A stretch of 64,000 nt of DNA, taken from the NCBI GenBank assembly GCA_038501785.1, contig JBAMJR010000024.1, forward strand, positions 2,052,501-2,116,500, read 5' to 3'. The notes beneath the pieces are model-generated. The model ran no database searches. It was not told the origin of the DNA and worked only from the letters and a program-made list of their open reading frames with translations. Position 1 is the stretch's first letter. Each line of letters opens with the position of its first letter. Below, piece after piece: positions 1 to 11,140 of this stretch. A program made the translations under genes and the position numbers. The stretch is from Myoxocephalus aenaeus. Taxonomy: Eukaryota > Chordata > Actinopteri > Perciformes > Cottidae.

Positions 1-598
1 AAATGAACAGAGTAATGAGAGAGGAGCGACAGTCAGAGACGGTTAAAGGGAGGAGAAGGAGAGTTCATCAGGGGGATTGATTGGGAAGTCTATTGTAGTG
101 TATATTTGTGAATAATTCATCTCAGAGATTACACTGGGAGAGAACCATGAACGTGTAATCTTGCTCTGTGTATCCTTTGCAAGAAAGTGACCCGGAGATG
201 AGAGTAATGGGATTGTGTAAAGAGGCATTTAAACCTATTAATATTAAAGATGCCACAGTTAAAATAGATTCAACACTGAAATTTATATTTGGGTGTTACG
301 GGTTGTTAACTGATTCCCTAATTTGGCAAATCGTGCAATTGAAATCTTGAATGCTGGAATTGCTGGTAGACCTTCTCCTGCATGCACTCATGTTTCTTTG
401 TGAGCATGAACACATAACAGAGGTAGCTGTGCATGAAACCTGTCAACTTTGCAGCCATCTGAGTCATGCCAACTGTGTGTGACAAGTGTCAAAATGAATG
501 TGCTTCTGTGTCAGATCTGCTTTGCCACGGTGAAAAGTTTGGTGTGTTTTTTTTGGGGGGGGGGGAGGTAAAAATGCACACACATACACACCAATGTG

Positions 599-601
<3 letters not shown>
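1..601. other. Intergenic, no gene seen
   Basis: Unique AT-leaning sequence. I see no coding frame with protein-like content and no splice-bounded exon. A T8/G11 run sits at about 547-565, just before the first dinucleotide array. Confidence 0.6.
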
Positions 602-633
<32 letters not shown>

Positions 634-644
634 CAGTCGCTTTG

Positions 645-708
<64 letters not shown>
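602..708. repeat. (GT)n - spacer - (CA)n palindromic microsatellite
   Basis: A (GT) array at 602-632 is followed by about 16 bp of unique spacer and then a (CA) array of about 60 bp (648-708), ending in a short (GA) run. The two arrays are reverse complements of each other, so a single strand can fold into a stem of about 30 bp. Open frames here are only Cys-Val or His-Thr repeats and are not genes. Confidence 0.97.
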
Positions 709-710
<2 letters not shown>

Positions 711-720
711 AGAGAGAGAG

Positions 721-3000
721 AAATGGGGGACACACATCCACCAGAGCGGACTTGGTTGGAGCACTAACTTTATTTCACCACGACATAAACCTCCGCTGCG
801 CCTAAAACAAAGATCCAGTCAGATCTTTAACAACACGTCAAATCAAAATTCCGAGCACATTTATTTTTCTTCTGTCTTTTTTTTTTTTATTATCATTATT
901 TTTTACAGCCGTAACAGCCATGCACGTACACATAGGGAGACAGTCATGTACATACAGCACGGATGCTACCCGGACTATTAAACTCCAAGCTGCCCGACAC
1001 GCCACTCTCTCCAAACTAGGCGCACAGGCATGAGCGGCCGGTTTCAAGCTGCCCTCTCTGTGAATTGATTCTACTATGAGCCTACACGAAACTGCGCTCG
1101 CAGAGGCGGGGGTGAGGGGCACGAAACAGTTTGCCAAATATGGCTCAAAACCTCCCCAAATGTCAAACAAGTAGAATTAAGTAGCTTACCGCGAACACGC
1201 TGATTGTGTTTGTTTCGCTTCAACGGAAAGACGGCTCGTTTTGCGACGGATTTGTGGTATCTCCCAGGTTCCGTCACCCCTGCGCCGCCAAATGGAACAT
1301 TCCACAATTTATTCCAGGGAAAGACTGACAGTTTTTTGGGTCATGAAGCAGCTGTTCAAGTCAGCGGCCGATCCCCCCTCCGCTGGAATAAGAAATTAGT
1401 CCATTTTAAAGTAAATAACTAAAGCCTCTGGCCGATAAGAAGGAATTATAGAATGGTGTGCAGGCTCAATTTGACAGAGAGAGAGACCCAAAAACAGTTA
1501 AAGCCACTAAATATGATTGCCCCCCTCCTCCTCCATCAAATGATCAAACACATTGGTGCTAGAGTTAGCCCAAGTTATTATCAACACAACGGAAGATGGT
1601 AGTCTATATATCGTAAGCAACTTACACCCATTATTGAAGACTTACATTTGCATGGCTGTCCAGTGTGGTGGCAAACAGCCTGCAAATGCACAAATAATGA
1701 TGGGGAATTAATTTTTGGTGCTTGAGTGAAATGTTAGGCCCTTGAAGGTCATGCAGAACATCGACTGTGTGAGGTTCGATTCCTAATTGTTTAAACTGAT
1801 TGCTAGTGTTGCTGATGATGATGCTGCGTTGCTTATATTACTGCCACCACAGACTTCATTTGTGTCAGTTATCACTCCACTTAGTTGTAGTTTGACAATA
1901 ATTTGATGTATGGAGAGAGTGGATCACAGCGATCTTTTGTGTTTTCCTTAAGTCGTTTTTTTTTCTGTGCTTGCTCCGACTCGATTAAACTTCTTCCATA
2001 AATGTGTTGAGCAAAAAACCTGTTTGCCATAGTTAAGTAACTTATCTTTTTGACCTTTCACAGCAGGTGCTATGTATGACTTTCTGTGTAATTAATTCTT
2101 CTGGCTTTAAACAAATGCCATTGAACACCTTGAATGTATTAGCTACAACATATTCCAGATTGTAAAGGGCTGCATTAGTTTAGTAGGCCATTAGTTAAGT
2201 AACAATCAGGTATTGTGCCAACATATAATTACGTTTCATGAAGCATAATGCTGTGTAGATTAACAAATGGTCCTGAGCTGGTTATTTTCATTTCCTTTCT
2301 GTATGAAATGTAATGTAATACATCCTCCGTATTTTCAGTGCAGTGGAACTAATGCTGAAAGTGGTTCATAAAGTTGACTGTGAGACATGTGATATCATTA
2401 AGTATAACTTAATCTATGACATACACCAGATAAAATTGATCAAATGATCAAATGTGAAGTCGGTAAAGACTGTGTGCTGCTTAAGGAACTGTGTGGTGGA
2501 GTATTGATAATGAAAAGATGAGTCATTCTTAATCTCTTGACTGAAAACACAAATTTGTTCTCATTAAGCTAAACTGCTCTCATATGTAACTAATGTTTAC
2601 ATCTTGACATTTATGGGCTAAATTACGTTACTGAATAGAAGAAGAAAAAAAATTAAGTTGGAGGAGACTGATCTTACATATGCCTACATTCTTTAAAGAC
2701 ATGTTCAAAATGAAGTACAATTAACACAAACGCCATTAAAAGCCATGACATTGATGTCATAAGTGTCCATGTGGGAAAACGTGTAATCTGCATTTCTAAA
2801 ACAAAGTATACGTTTCTTTTGTGTGTTGTAAAATTTAGAAATCAAAGTAAACCATCAGACTTTATTTCGGAAAGAATACGTGCGGTTGTCTACGATGAAC
2901 CATTTTTTAAATCCTGGTTGAGTTGCGCTATGAATTACACGTTTGTCAATTAAAACTGCTCAAGTAACGTAAGTGGCGTAACAACTTTCTCTCTCTCTTT
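721..3000. other. Intergenic, no gene seen
   Basis: Unique sequence without recognisable exons or mobile elements. The part at 1000-1400 is somewhat richer in CpG, but no conserved protein frame is visible. A tRNA B-box-like string at about 1766-1776 was considered and rejected. Confidence 0.5.
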
Positions 3001-3015
3001 GAAGCTGCGACGCCT

Positions 3016-3118
3016 TTGTGTTTCGTAGCGGGATGTAATCAAACGAGCAACGCAGGTCTGGCTCGTTCTTTTGCTTCCCGGCTGATAAAAAAGACGAGCA
3101 GTCATTGGATAAAACCAA
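3016..3118 (+). pseudogene. Possible THAP-type zinc finger fragment
   Basis: Frame beginning near 3016 reads CFVAGCNQTSN, giving a C-X4-C pair (codons at 3019 and 3034). A neighbouring frame then reads FFCFPADKK, resembling the F-x-FP signature that follows the cysteine pair in THAP domains, and a Trp codon lies about 15 residues further on. The two halves are in different frames, and the later C-X2-H pair is not visible, so this would be a decayed fragment only. THAP domains occur in fish DNA transposases (P-element/THAP9 type) and in nuclear proteins. It could also be a chance resemblance, since only about 30 residues are involved. Confidence 0.25.
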
Positions 3119-3119
3119 C

Positions 3120-3300
3120 CTGATCTCATGGGCATGTCTCAACGGCATCCCATTTTAAGTACATTATGCGTGTCATACGCATTTTAGGCTTTTCATTTTT
3201 ACGCCACGTTGTTACAGGTCAACGGCTGCAGTTGGGTTTAGGCAACAAAACCACTTAGTTAGGTTCAGGGAAAAACATCATGGTTAAGTTTTAAAATAAG
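3120..3300 (+). repeat. Dispersed repeat family A, copy 1
   Basis: Contains the small hairpin ATGCGT-gtcat-ACGCAT (about 3166-3182) and then the module GTTTAGGCAACAAAACCACTT at about 3236. The module recurs in the window at about 14.7, 21.1, 30.6, 31.0, 33.1 and 38.6 kb in both orientations. It is a widespread teleost repeat as far as I recall. No coding capacity is seen. Confidence 0.75.
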
Positions 3301-3364
3301 GAGAAAAAAAAAACTAAGGAAAAGATAGGCAAAGTACTGAAAACGCGTCGCTAACGTAGCTTCA

Positions 3365-3865
3365 ATATATCTCAACACTGGATCTCCTGGTTGAAAGTCC
3401 CCTCCCACCGCCTGGAAGTACTCTCTCAATTCCGCTCGGCTTCTGCTAATCGACTTGTAGCTCCGTCACTACGAGCTAAACACTCAACAAAGTCACGACT
3501 GTTTGCTGTCCTGGCTCCTCAATAGTGGAATGAGCTCCCCATTGACATCAGGACAGCAGAAAGTCTCTACATCTTCCGTCGAAAACTAAAAACGCATCTC
3601 TTTCGACTACACCTTGAATAAGGAAGGTAGCACTGTACTAGCACTCTAGTAGCACTTTGATGTCTCTTATTGATAGCACTTTTGTAATTTTCTGTAATTT
3701 TTGTAATTTAACTCTATTGAAGAAACTGTACTTTAGTGATTATTGATTATTGATTGTTGATTCTTGTTGTTCTGAGTTTGTACTCATGATTGAATGCACT
3801 ATTGTAAGTCGCTTTGGATAAAAGCGTCAGCTAAATGACATGCAATGTAATGTAATGTAATGTAA
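3365..3865 (+). mobile_element. L2-type LINE, 3' end (5'-truncated)
   Basis: A 5'-truncated retrotransposon of the L2 (CR1-related) clade. It holds the C-terminal end of ORF2, a 3' UTR of about 190 bp, then the hairpin CGCTTT-GGATA-AAAGCG (3810-3826) and four TGTAA units (3846-3865). The hairpin with a GGATA loop and the (TGTAA)n tail match the 3' recognition structure known from eel UnaL2 and zebrafish L2. In that family the element's own reverse transcriptase binds this RNA hairpin to start copying. The 5' boundary near 3365 is approximate, and I saw no clear target-site duplication. Confidence 0.9.
3390..3621 (+). pseudogene. L2 LINE ORF2, C-terminal remnant with internal stop
   Basis: The frame ending at TAA 3619-3621 contains FAVLAPQ, then an in-frame TAG, then WNELPIDIRTAESLYIFRRK and LKTHLF. 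This is the conserved tail of L2-clade ORF2 after the reverse transcriptase domain. The TAG replaces a residue between Q and W, and the endonuclease and reverse transcriptase domains are absent, so the copy is dead. The tail's function in the family is not well defined. Upstream of about 3390 the resemblance fades. Confidence 0.85.
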
Positions 3866-3869
3866 TTTG

Positions 3870-6316
3870 TTCAGACGTCCTTTTCACTGAGCGTAGCATA
3901 TTCACACCGATGCGTTTCCATTGCACTCAGTACAGGCTACACGGTGTAAAGTGACATGCAAAAAGCAAGATTGCCGTTATTAAATGCCAAATTACTTACA
4001 AATTGTTGTGCCATTCATACGCCAAACAAAGCGAAAGTACCTCGCTAGCTAGTGTTGATGCAAAACCTTCAACAAACTGCAACTTTTCTTGACTTGCAGT
4101 ATTATGTTTTTAATCGACCAACATCAAATAAGTAATTCAATGGCGCAATTCCAACACGATAACAAAAAATTGTCTCTCGCAGTTGTCTAGCATACATATT
4201 TTCCTTTGAAATAAGGTCCCATTTGGGACGCCAGAAGGGGAGGAACGTTTGCCTCTACGCAGCTAAGTATGAAGGAGCCAGAGCCTGGATTGAATTTACA
4301 CCAAAGCCCCATTTACTTTTCTCACTTATTCCTTCACATCTGTCTGTTTTTAATTTAATCCATTTCATCATCTCTTCTTGTCTCGTCCACCTGATCCATT
4401 TGTCTCCCTACCTCTACGTTTCTCCCTCCCTCTACGCCATTCTCCATCTGTTGGCCCACCTCCATCTCCTCCTCCTCCACCACCACCTCCCTCCATCCCC
4501 TCCTTGTCTGCCCAGAGTCACCAGTCATCCGCCAGCATGCGTTCCTCCTCTGGTCATAATGGAGATCATATGTTGAAGCCAGCTCTGAAACCCAACACGG
4601 GACGTCCACATCAAATAAAACCTGCTGTCAGCAGCGGGGCCGGGCGCTGCCAAGGGGAGTGAAACCGTATCTGAGTCGGCCTCACCAACACGCCGTAAAA
4701 TGGAAGCCCAAAAGACCAACAGACAGACAGACCACACCTCTCTGGGAGACATTCCATTCTCCCTCTGCAGAACTACAGTTTTTTTTATTGGTGGAGGTGT
4801 GCGCAAACCTCCTGAGGTGAAAGTCTGCAGACTTTTTTCTTTTTTTTCCTGCAAAGACTTGCAGCTGCCAATCATTTCAGAAAAGATGTCTGATTGGCAA
4901 GCGGTTTGTAAAACCGCATGAAGATTCAACATGTGTCATCTTAGAAATGTTAACACCATTTTTGCAGTTCCGTCATCACTGTGGCATGCTCTCAGCGTCA
5001 TCGGATACTCTTGTTTATTGCATTACCTTGCCTGAATACATGGCTCTTCTGTTCCCCGCACAGAGTAATGTTGACAATTATGTGTGCGCTAAGTTGTCTT
5101 GTGAAATGCGCTCGTCTTCTGCCAATGAATAAAACAGTGCCGATTGCTAGTAGGAGCCAAACATGGATGCCTCAAATGTAGAGCATTGCTTGACTATCAA
5201 ACTGCATTTCACTGTGAAACATTTTGAACGCAGAGGCTGATTATGACTTTGATTTGGCCGTCGTGAACGATTTTCAACTTCATGGAGAATCTGCACTGAT
5301 CTGCAGAAAATAGGGCAGGTCGCCCTGGACGGTTCCCATCAAGTATCTCAACTGAGCCTCAGAACCGTCGGAACGGTCACGATTATATAAAAGATATTTG
5401 ATATAATAGCTGGAAAATGTACACTAAAACCCCGTAACAAGCAGCCGCTCAAATACGGGCCAGGTGCAGTTTGTTGCCATATTTGGGAAGGCATCCATGT
5501 GAATCCGTGCAACACTTTGACAAACTATGTACTGTTTTGGAAGTACACAGCCTGATAAAATAAATCTATAAATAGTTTTTAGATGAGACCAGGATCCAAA
5601 GGGTTCAGGAATAGAGTGTCATTTTCATGCTTGTTCCCAAAAAGGGGTGCTGACGCTGAACTGGTGAACGTCAGATCACCATAAATCTAAACCAGTGTAC
5701 ATTTATATGATTGTTATCTGTATCAGTGGCTTCCTGTGTGGTGTTGCACACGTGTAGCCTGTGGCCCACCACCCACCGTATAAGGCGGCAAGGCAGCATC
5801 ACCATTTCTCAGCAGATACGACTGAGATTGAATTGCCCTTCCAGTCCCCATGTCTGAGCAGTGCAGATAGAGATCCAAAGTAAGAGCTGGAAGATGGATG
5901 GAGCATCGGCGGTGATGGTACTGCTGCCGGGAGGGGAGGGGAGGGGAGGGGAGGAGGGGGGGTGGATAGCCTGAGTGTCCTGTTGTTCGTCAAGTAGCTG
6001 AGAGATCAGATGCTATCGGGCCAGGAGGTGTCTGCTCTGCTCGGCTCCGCTCCACAGCCCGAGCACTGCACACAGCAGTTAGTTTACGTAAAGGATAAAC
6101 AGTGACCCGGGGGTTGTAATCCACTAGCGGGCCGAGCAGGAGCTGTGTGGATTACTGGAGGCTAACTGTAGCCTATCCACTTGTTTTACACCTCGAGAGG
6201 ATCCTAATTGAGCTAAATCTCATTATTTATGGCTGGCTATGGAGACGGTAATCAGAGTGGCTGGTGTGTCTTTAAACAGATCAGTCAGGAGCTGCGCCTG
6301 CTAATGCGAGCATTTG
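3870..6316. other. Intergenic, no gene seen
   Basis: Mostly unique sequence. Pyrimidine-rich stretches at 4370-4510 give open frames rich in Pro, Ser and Leu that look like composition artefacts. No exon is recognised. Confidence 0.5.
5929..5965 (+). repeat. (GGGGA)n tract with G-quadruplex potential
   Basis: At least five runs of three to seven G are separated by single A or AGGA, which meets the G3+N1-7 rule for an intramolecular quadruplex on the plus strand. No gene is adjacent, so any role is unknown. Confidence 0.85.
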
Positions 6317-6345
6317 CACACACACGCGCACACACACGCGCGCAC

Positions 6346-6436
<91 letters not shown>
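6317..6436. repeat. (CA)n microsatellite with CG interruptions at its 5' end
   Basis: About 120 bp. The first 35 bp alternate CACACACG/CGCG units, then the array is pure CA to 6436. The 5' interruptions suggest older, partly decayed repeat units. Confidence 0.97.
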
Positions 6437-6439
<3 letters not shown>

Positions 6440-8309
6440 TCAGTTTCCAGGTTTCTCTCATGAGAAGACTTAGCAGAGGGAGGGGAAATATTCGGCGGTC
6501 ATTAGAGGCTTCAGCACACTCATCATCACTGCGCTGCACATGTGAGAGTGTGTGTTTGTGTGTGCAAAGTGAGAAATCAGATGAAGGCTTTTTATTTTAT
6601 TTTTTTGCTGTAGACAAAACATACCAGGAGAAATGAACATCGCTGTCACTTGTAAATGAGTGATTTAATATTTCCACAAAACAACAGTTAACGAGCTATT
6701 TTCCACTCATTTATTTCTTATGATTTAATGAATCCAGCAGCTGATGTAGATCCAGAATATTCATTGCGAGCAGCTACCTAGACCAGCAATTTCCCGTGTT
6801 ATTAAAAGGCAGGGATCGTTGATATGAAGATAAGAAGTTTCATTGCTGGCTTATATGAGAATTATGAATGGCGACAGAGGGCAGGAGCTGACCCTGTGTG
6901 GAGCCGTGGCGCTGCTGGGGTCTGCAGCCTCACTGAGACAATGGGGAAGAGAAACTCCAAGAGCAGTTCACATAAATGTCACGCTTTCTCGACTGCTAAT
7001 AAAAAAAGAACAAGGCTCACAATAAAATCTGCAAAAGAAAGAGAAATTAAGAGAGCAAGAAAGATGAGGAGGAGAAGAGGGGTGTGTTAGTTCATATTAT
7101 TCAGACAAAAGGGGAAACAACGATATCAGACAAAATGGCGGAGGAGAGATTTTGCAAAGATTTTGAGACGGTTGGGATGAGGTGATGTGGAGCAGAGTGA
7201 AAGAGAGAGAGAAAGAAAAAGAAAGACGAGAGATGGTTTGGGAGTTTAGAAACCTCTCAACCATATGCATTTCTACGTCTGCAATATACATGCAAATGGC
7301 GGCATGCATGAGCGATAGGAAAGCAAGGAGCAGAGATCTATTTTTTTCTTCTTTTCTCTTTCAGAGCCACATTACCCTGAACGATGCCAAGCTCCAGCCC
7401 ACCTCCACCCATCAACACAACACACACAGAGCTGCAGACAACACTGGACATTTAACTCTTTAATTTAGCATCTTCCATCTCTGCAAATCTCAATCTGTAT
7501 TCATGACTGCAGGTGAAGTCACCTCTTGTGTTCAAAGAGTTATTCTTTCAGACAATTAGAATTTTTTTTAGCAACTCATAGAATGGGAAAAGAGGAGAAA
7601 TAAAAGATGATTTAGAGCCGGGGAAGGACAGTAAAACAAAGAGACAAAAAGACATATCAATAGTGCCTGTAGGAAGGGGGACCTGGCTTTGATTTTGGCA
7701 AACAGCTCGCACAGCTACAAAGCGGCTCCGTCGGAGACATGGAGAACCCAGGGAGATGTAAAGCCGCCAAAGAAGGAGCTCTGTGCTTCGGGAGAGGATC
7801 AGGCCGCTGGATGAAGGGAGAACCTGTCTGGAGGAGAGGTTTTATTGGGGACACGTGAATGCTTGAGAGGACATTTTACTGTCCTGTTTACATCAAAGAA
7901 CTTAGCCAGCAACAGGACAAATAGAATATGTCTCAATGTGTATGTGTGTGTCTCTATGGGGACCAATTTGAATTTCAGACTGAAAGTGAGGACATTTTTG
8001 GCCGCTCTACACTTACATACAACTAGAACTAGATTAGGGTTAAGGTTGGTGTTAAGGTTGTACAAACGTGTGCATGTGTGCACTTTAGCTAGCACCTGTT
8101 GTTTTGCCAGTAGTGGACAGAAACCATTCCATGATCACTGAGCCAATGTTTTGACACAACCTGATATATGGAAGACATTAATCTTCCCACACAATGTATT
8201 ACATGTGGAGTGGGTCTATGTGTGGTTGTCTGCTAAAGTACTCGGGATATTTAGCTACAGCTACATTTGGCTCTAGTTAAGGCAATGTGGGGCCAGTCAG
8301 ACTACCACT
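6437..8309. other. Intergenic, no gene seen
   Basis: Unique sequence. A pyrimidine tract ending in AG at about 7370 looks like a splice acceptor and is followed by a 90-bp open stretch, but the peptide resembles nothing I know and no donor bounds it. No gene is called. Confidence 0.45.
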
Positions 8310-8670
8310 TTGGTCCAGAATGAAATATCTCAACACTTATTGGATGGATGGCCTTAACATTTTGGTCCCCAGAAGATTAACCGCCTCTGACGTTGGCGAT
8401 CTCCCAATTTTGCCTATAGTAGCATGGTGAGAAATCTGATACAGTCGACAAAGAGTTTGGCGATCCCCTCACTTTTGATCTACTATCATCAGGTCAAAAA
8501 TTATCATTTGGCAATACCTTAGTTTATGACTATTACTTGCAGATTCATGACATTCCAATCAGTCTCAGCTGATGTATATTGTAATAATTAACCAACAACA
8601 TGACAAACTAAGCTGGAGAACATGGTCGACGTTATGGGCTGAACATCAGCATGTTGGCATTGCCTTTGTG
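8310..8670 (+). repeat. Dispersed repeat family C, copy 1
   Basis: Contains the strings TGAAATATCTCAACA, TTGGATGGATGGCC, a fragment near GTCCCCAGA, ATCATCAGGTCAAAA and ACATCAGCATGTTGGCAT. I recognise these as parts of a very common fish repeat. A second, shorter copy lies at 22292-22490. It is non-coding, and its origin (probably a non-autonomous DNA transposon) is not shown by this copy. Confidence 0.75.
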
Positions 8671-8921
8671 AGTGTAGTGTAGTGTAAACATCCAGTCTAC
8701 GTTCTTAAACATTGCATTTTACAGTGGTAAATATAAATATACATTGCATATTTTGACATGATAGAACTCACGGCATTGCCTCTAAGATGCTTCCTAGTGG
8801 ATGCGAGCGGATTGCTTTCTGAAGCATGCGGCCCTCTGTTGCTTTCCTACCAATGATAAATGTTACTGAATCGGAAGCACTGGTACCGGACATTATTTCA
8901 CAGGAAGTATCGGAACAGGAA

Positions 8922-8958
8922 ATGATTAAACCGGAAGTCCCATGATTAAACCGGAAGT
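8922..8958 (+). repeat. 17-bp direct repeat carrying ETS-like sites
   Basis: ATGATTAAACCGGAAGT occurs at 8922-8938 and again, unchanged, at 8942-8958, separated by CCC. Each copy contains CCGGAAGT, the consensus for ETS-family factors, and two further GGAAG-like sites lie within 60 bp upstream. No gene start is seen nearby, so regulatory activity is unproven. Confidence 0.7.
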
Positions 8959-9040
8959 AATGCATGGCACGAACAGGAAAATCATATTGCTATTAATTAT
9001 GTCTTATTTTTATGTCAGGTTTGTCAGACAATAATAAAGT

Positions 9041-9058
9041 AAAAAAAAAAAAAAAAAA
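9041..9058 (+). repeat. A18 homopolymer
   Basis: A run of 18 A follows AATAATAAAG, which resembles a polyadenylated end on the plus strand. It is in the wrong orientation to be the tail of the adjacent minus-strand LINE. Confidence 0.9.
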
Positions 9059-9106
9059 TACAATCACCCTGACACCCCTTTAATGATCTTTTACATGTAA
9101 ATTTGC

Positions 9107-11134
9107 TTACACAGCCCTGCATTTATACCTGCATTTTCCTGAACAACACAAATCCCGCCCACGAGTACCTGACCACGCCTCAATTTTTTTTATAAAAGTC
9201 ATTAGATTTTTCCACGCTTGGTCAGTTTGGCTTGAACTGTTCTTTACCCTGGCAATCATATTTTCAAATGCAGCCGTCTCTGTCATGAGTTTGAGCCAGT
9301 CTGTGAGCGTGGGCGTATGTGGACTCTTCCAGTTTCGCAGGATAAGCCTTGCTGCCGCCATGAAACCTCTTAATGACAGTTTAATCTCTGCTTTGGTAAG
9401 GCCTGGTGGCACTAACGATGTGTCCCCTAATAAACAACATTGTGGGGATTCTGGTAAAGGCTGTTTGAGCCACCCTTCTAGGCTTTCAGTACTACCTTCC
9501 AAAAAGGCAACACATTGGAGCTCTCCCACAGAGCGTGTATAAAAGTGCCCATTTCTTTGTTACATTTCCAGCATTTATTATCCTGCATTAAGCCCATTTT
9601 ATACAGTTTCACAGGTGTAAAATAAAATCTTTGTATAATTTTGTAGTGAGTAAACTTGCTTCTTGCATCCCTTGTAGCCCAGCCTACGTTTGATATTATT
9701 TCTCGCCATACATCTTCCCTAATCTCAATGTCGAGATCTTGCCATACTAGTATCAAGCCTTCGCACATTCCAGCTTGAATATTTGACATTTTTCAATAGA
9801 ATATTGAGGCAGAGTGTAGGGTACGGGAAGCACTTAGGATCTCCTGAATCTTATTCTCTTCTTTCTCTTCTCTTTTCAGTCCAAACCCGGACCCCATGCT
9901 ACTCCTCAACTGTAAATACTTCCAGAAATCCCCCTTCTCATCTAAATTAAATGTTTCTTTAAGGTCCTCGAATGATTTAAATGAGCCGTCTCTTTTGCCA
10001 ACCATGTATCCCATAGAAATACTTCCCCCCCTAAACAGATGAGAGGGTTATTCCAAGTGGATGAGTAGCTTTGTTGGTATTGAGAGATCCCTAGAATCTA
10101 TGAGCCCTTACACATGCCCACTTAGAGTGTTGTCAAATTAGATTTCTTTGGTCTATTTTTGTTGTGTGTTTTTGTGATAACGAGTCCATAACCTGGAGTG
10201 GAGCTGCTAATTCCTCTTCCATCTTTACCCATGCACGGTTGGATTCATAATTTGCCCAGTGCCGTGCTATCTTATTCATTTAGAATGCTATGCTATATAA
10301 TTCCATATTTGGAAGAGCCAATCCCCCACTATTCCTTGAGGCAAAGAGCTTTTTCATACTGATTCTAGGCTTTTTGCCATTCCATAAAAACTCCTTAATT
10401 AAATGGTTATATTGTTTAAAGATTCCTTCGGAAATGGTTACTGGTATCATCATAGAGATGTAATTAAATTGTGGAGCCACCACCATCTTAATGAGATAAA
10501 TGTTTTACCATAAGGTAAGATTTAACACTTTCCATTTGTCAAAGTTTGCCTTCATTTTTTGTATTAACAGGAGCATATTATTAGAGATTATATGTTCTAT
10601 ATCTGAGCACAGCCTAATACCCACATATTTCAGTCCCCTTTGGATCCATTTAAACTGGAATGAATCAACCATTGATAGAATGCATCCTCTTGATAAGGCA
10701 TGCATTCAGACTTTTGCCAATTTATTTTATCACCTGATATTTTTGAAAAGGATTCAATTGTAGATAGAACATTAGGAATTGACACCAAAGGATCCTTGAT
10801 CAGTAATAAAACATCATCTGCATACATAAACATTTTGTGTTCCTCTTCCCCTTAATACCTGCCTCTGTCCTTATTGCGATAGCCAAAGGTTCCAAGAATA
10901 GTGTAAAGATTAATGGGCTAAGAAGGTCTCCCTGTTTGGTACCTCCCATTAGATTGAAAAAAGGTGATATCATTCCATGTGTTATCACTGCTGCTCGTGG
11001 ATTTGAGTAAATTACGTTCACCCATTGAACAAATGTTTCCCCAAACCCAAATCGTTTAAGGGTATATCGCAAGAAGCTCCACTCTACCCTATCAAATGCC
11101 TTTTGCGCGTCCAAGGAAAAGGCAGCTATGGGAG
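9107..11134 (-). pseudogene. LINE ORF2 (reverse transcriptase to C-terminal zinc motif), frameshifted
   Basis: This remnant would have encoded the polymerase part of a retrotransposon ORF2 protein, which copies element RNA into DNA at the nick site. The frame is broken repeatedly: separate open pieces cover about 11134-10800, 10833-10630, 10705-10505, 10486-10280, 10014-9793, 9789-9478 and 9529-9107. One frameshift falls directly before the catalytic YADD. Both aspartates of YADD and the Asp of SLDAQKAFD are still encoded, but no frame joins them. The copy is inactive. Its neighbours are non-coding repeats. Confidence 0.9.
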
Positions 11135-11140
11135 TGGTTT

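Noticed and set aside
489..805. Open frames of Cys-Val or His-Thr repeats
   Set aside because: Products of CA/GT microsatellites; the same applies to those at 6.3, 12.9, 13.3, 20.4, 32.3, 33.9, 34.5, 35.8, 40.2 and 59.6 kb.
1755..1780. tRNA B-box-like GGTTCGATTCC
   Set aside because: Flanking bases do not form a T stem, and no A box or acceptor stem pairs at the right distance.
9041..9058. A18 as the poly(A) tail of the adjacent LINE
   Set aside because: The LINE is on the minus strand, so its tail would appear as T on the plus strand.
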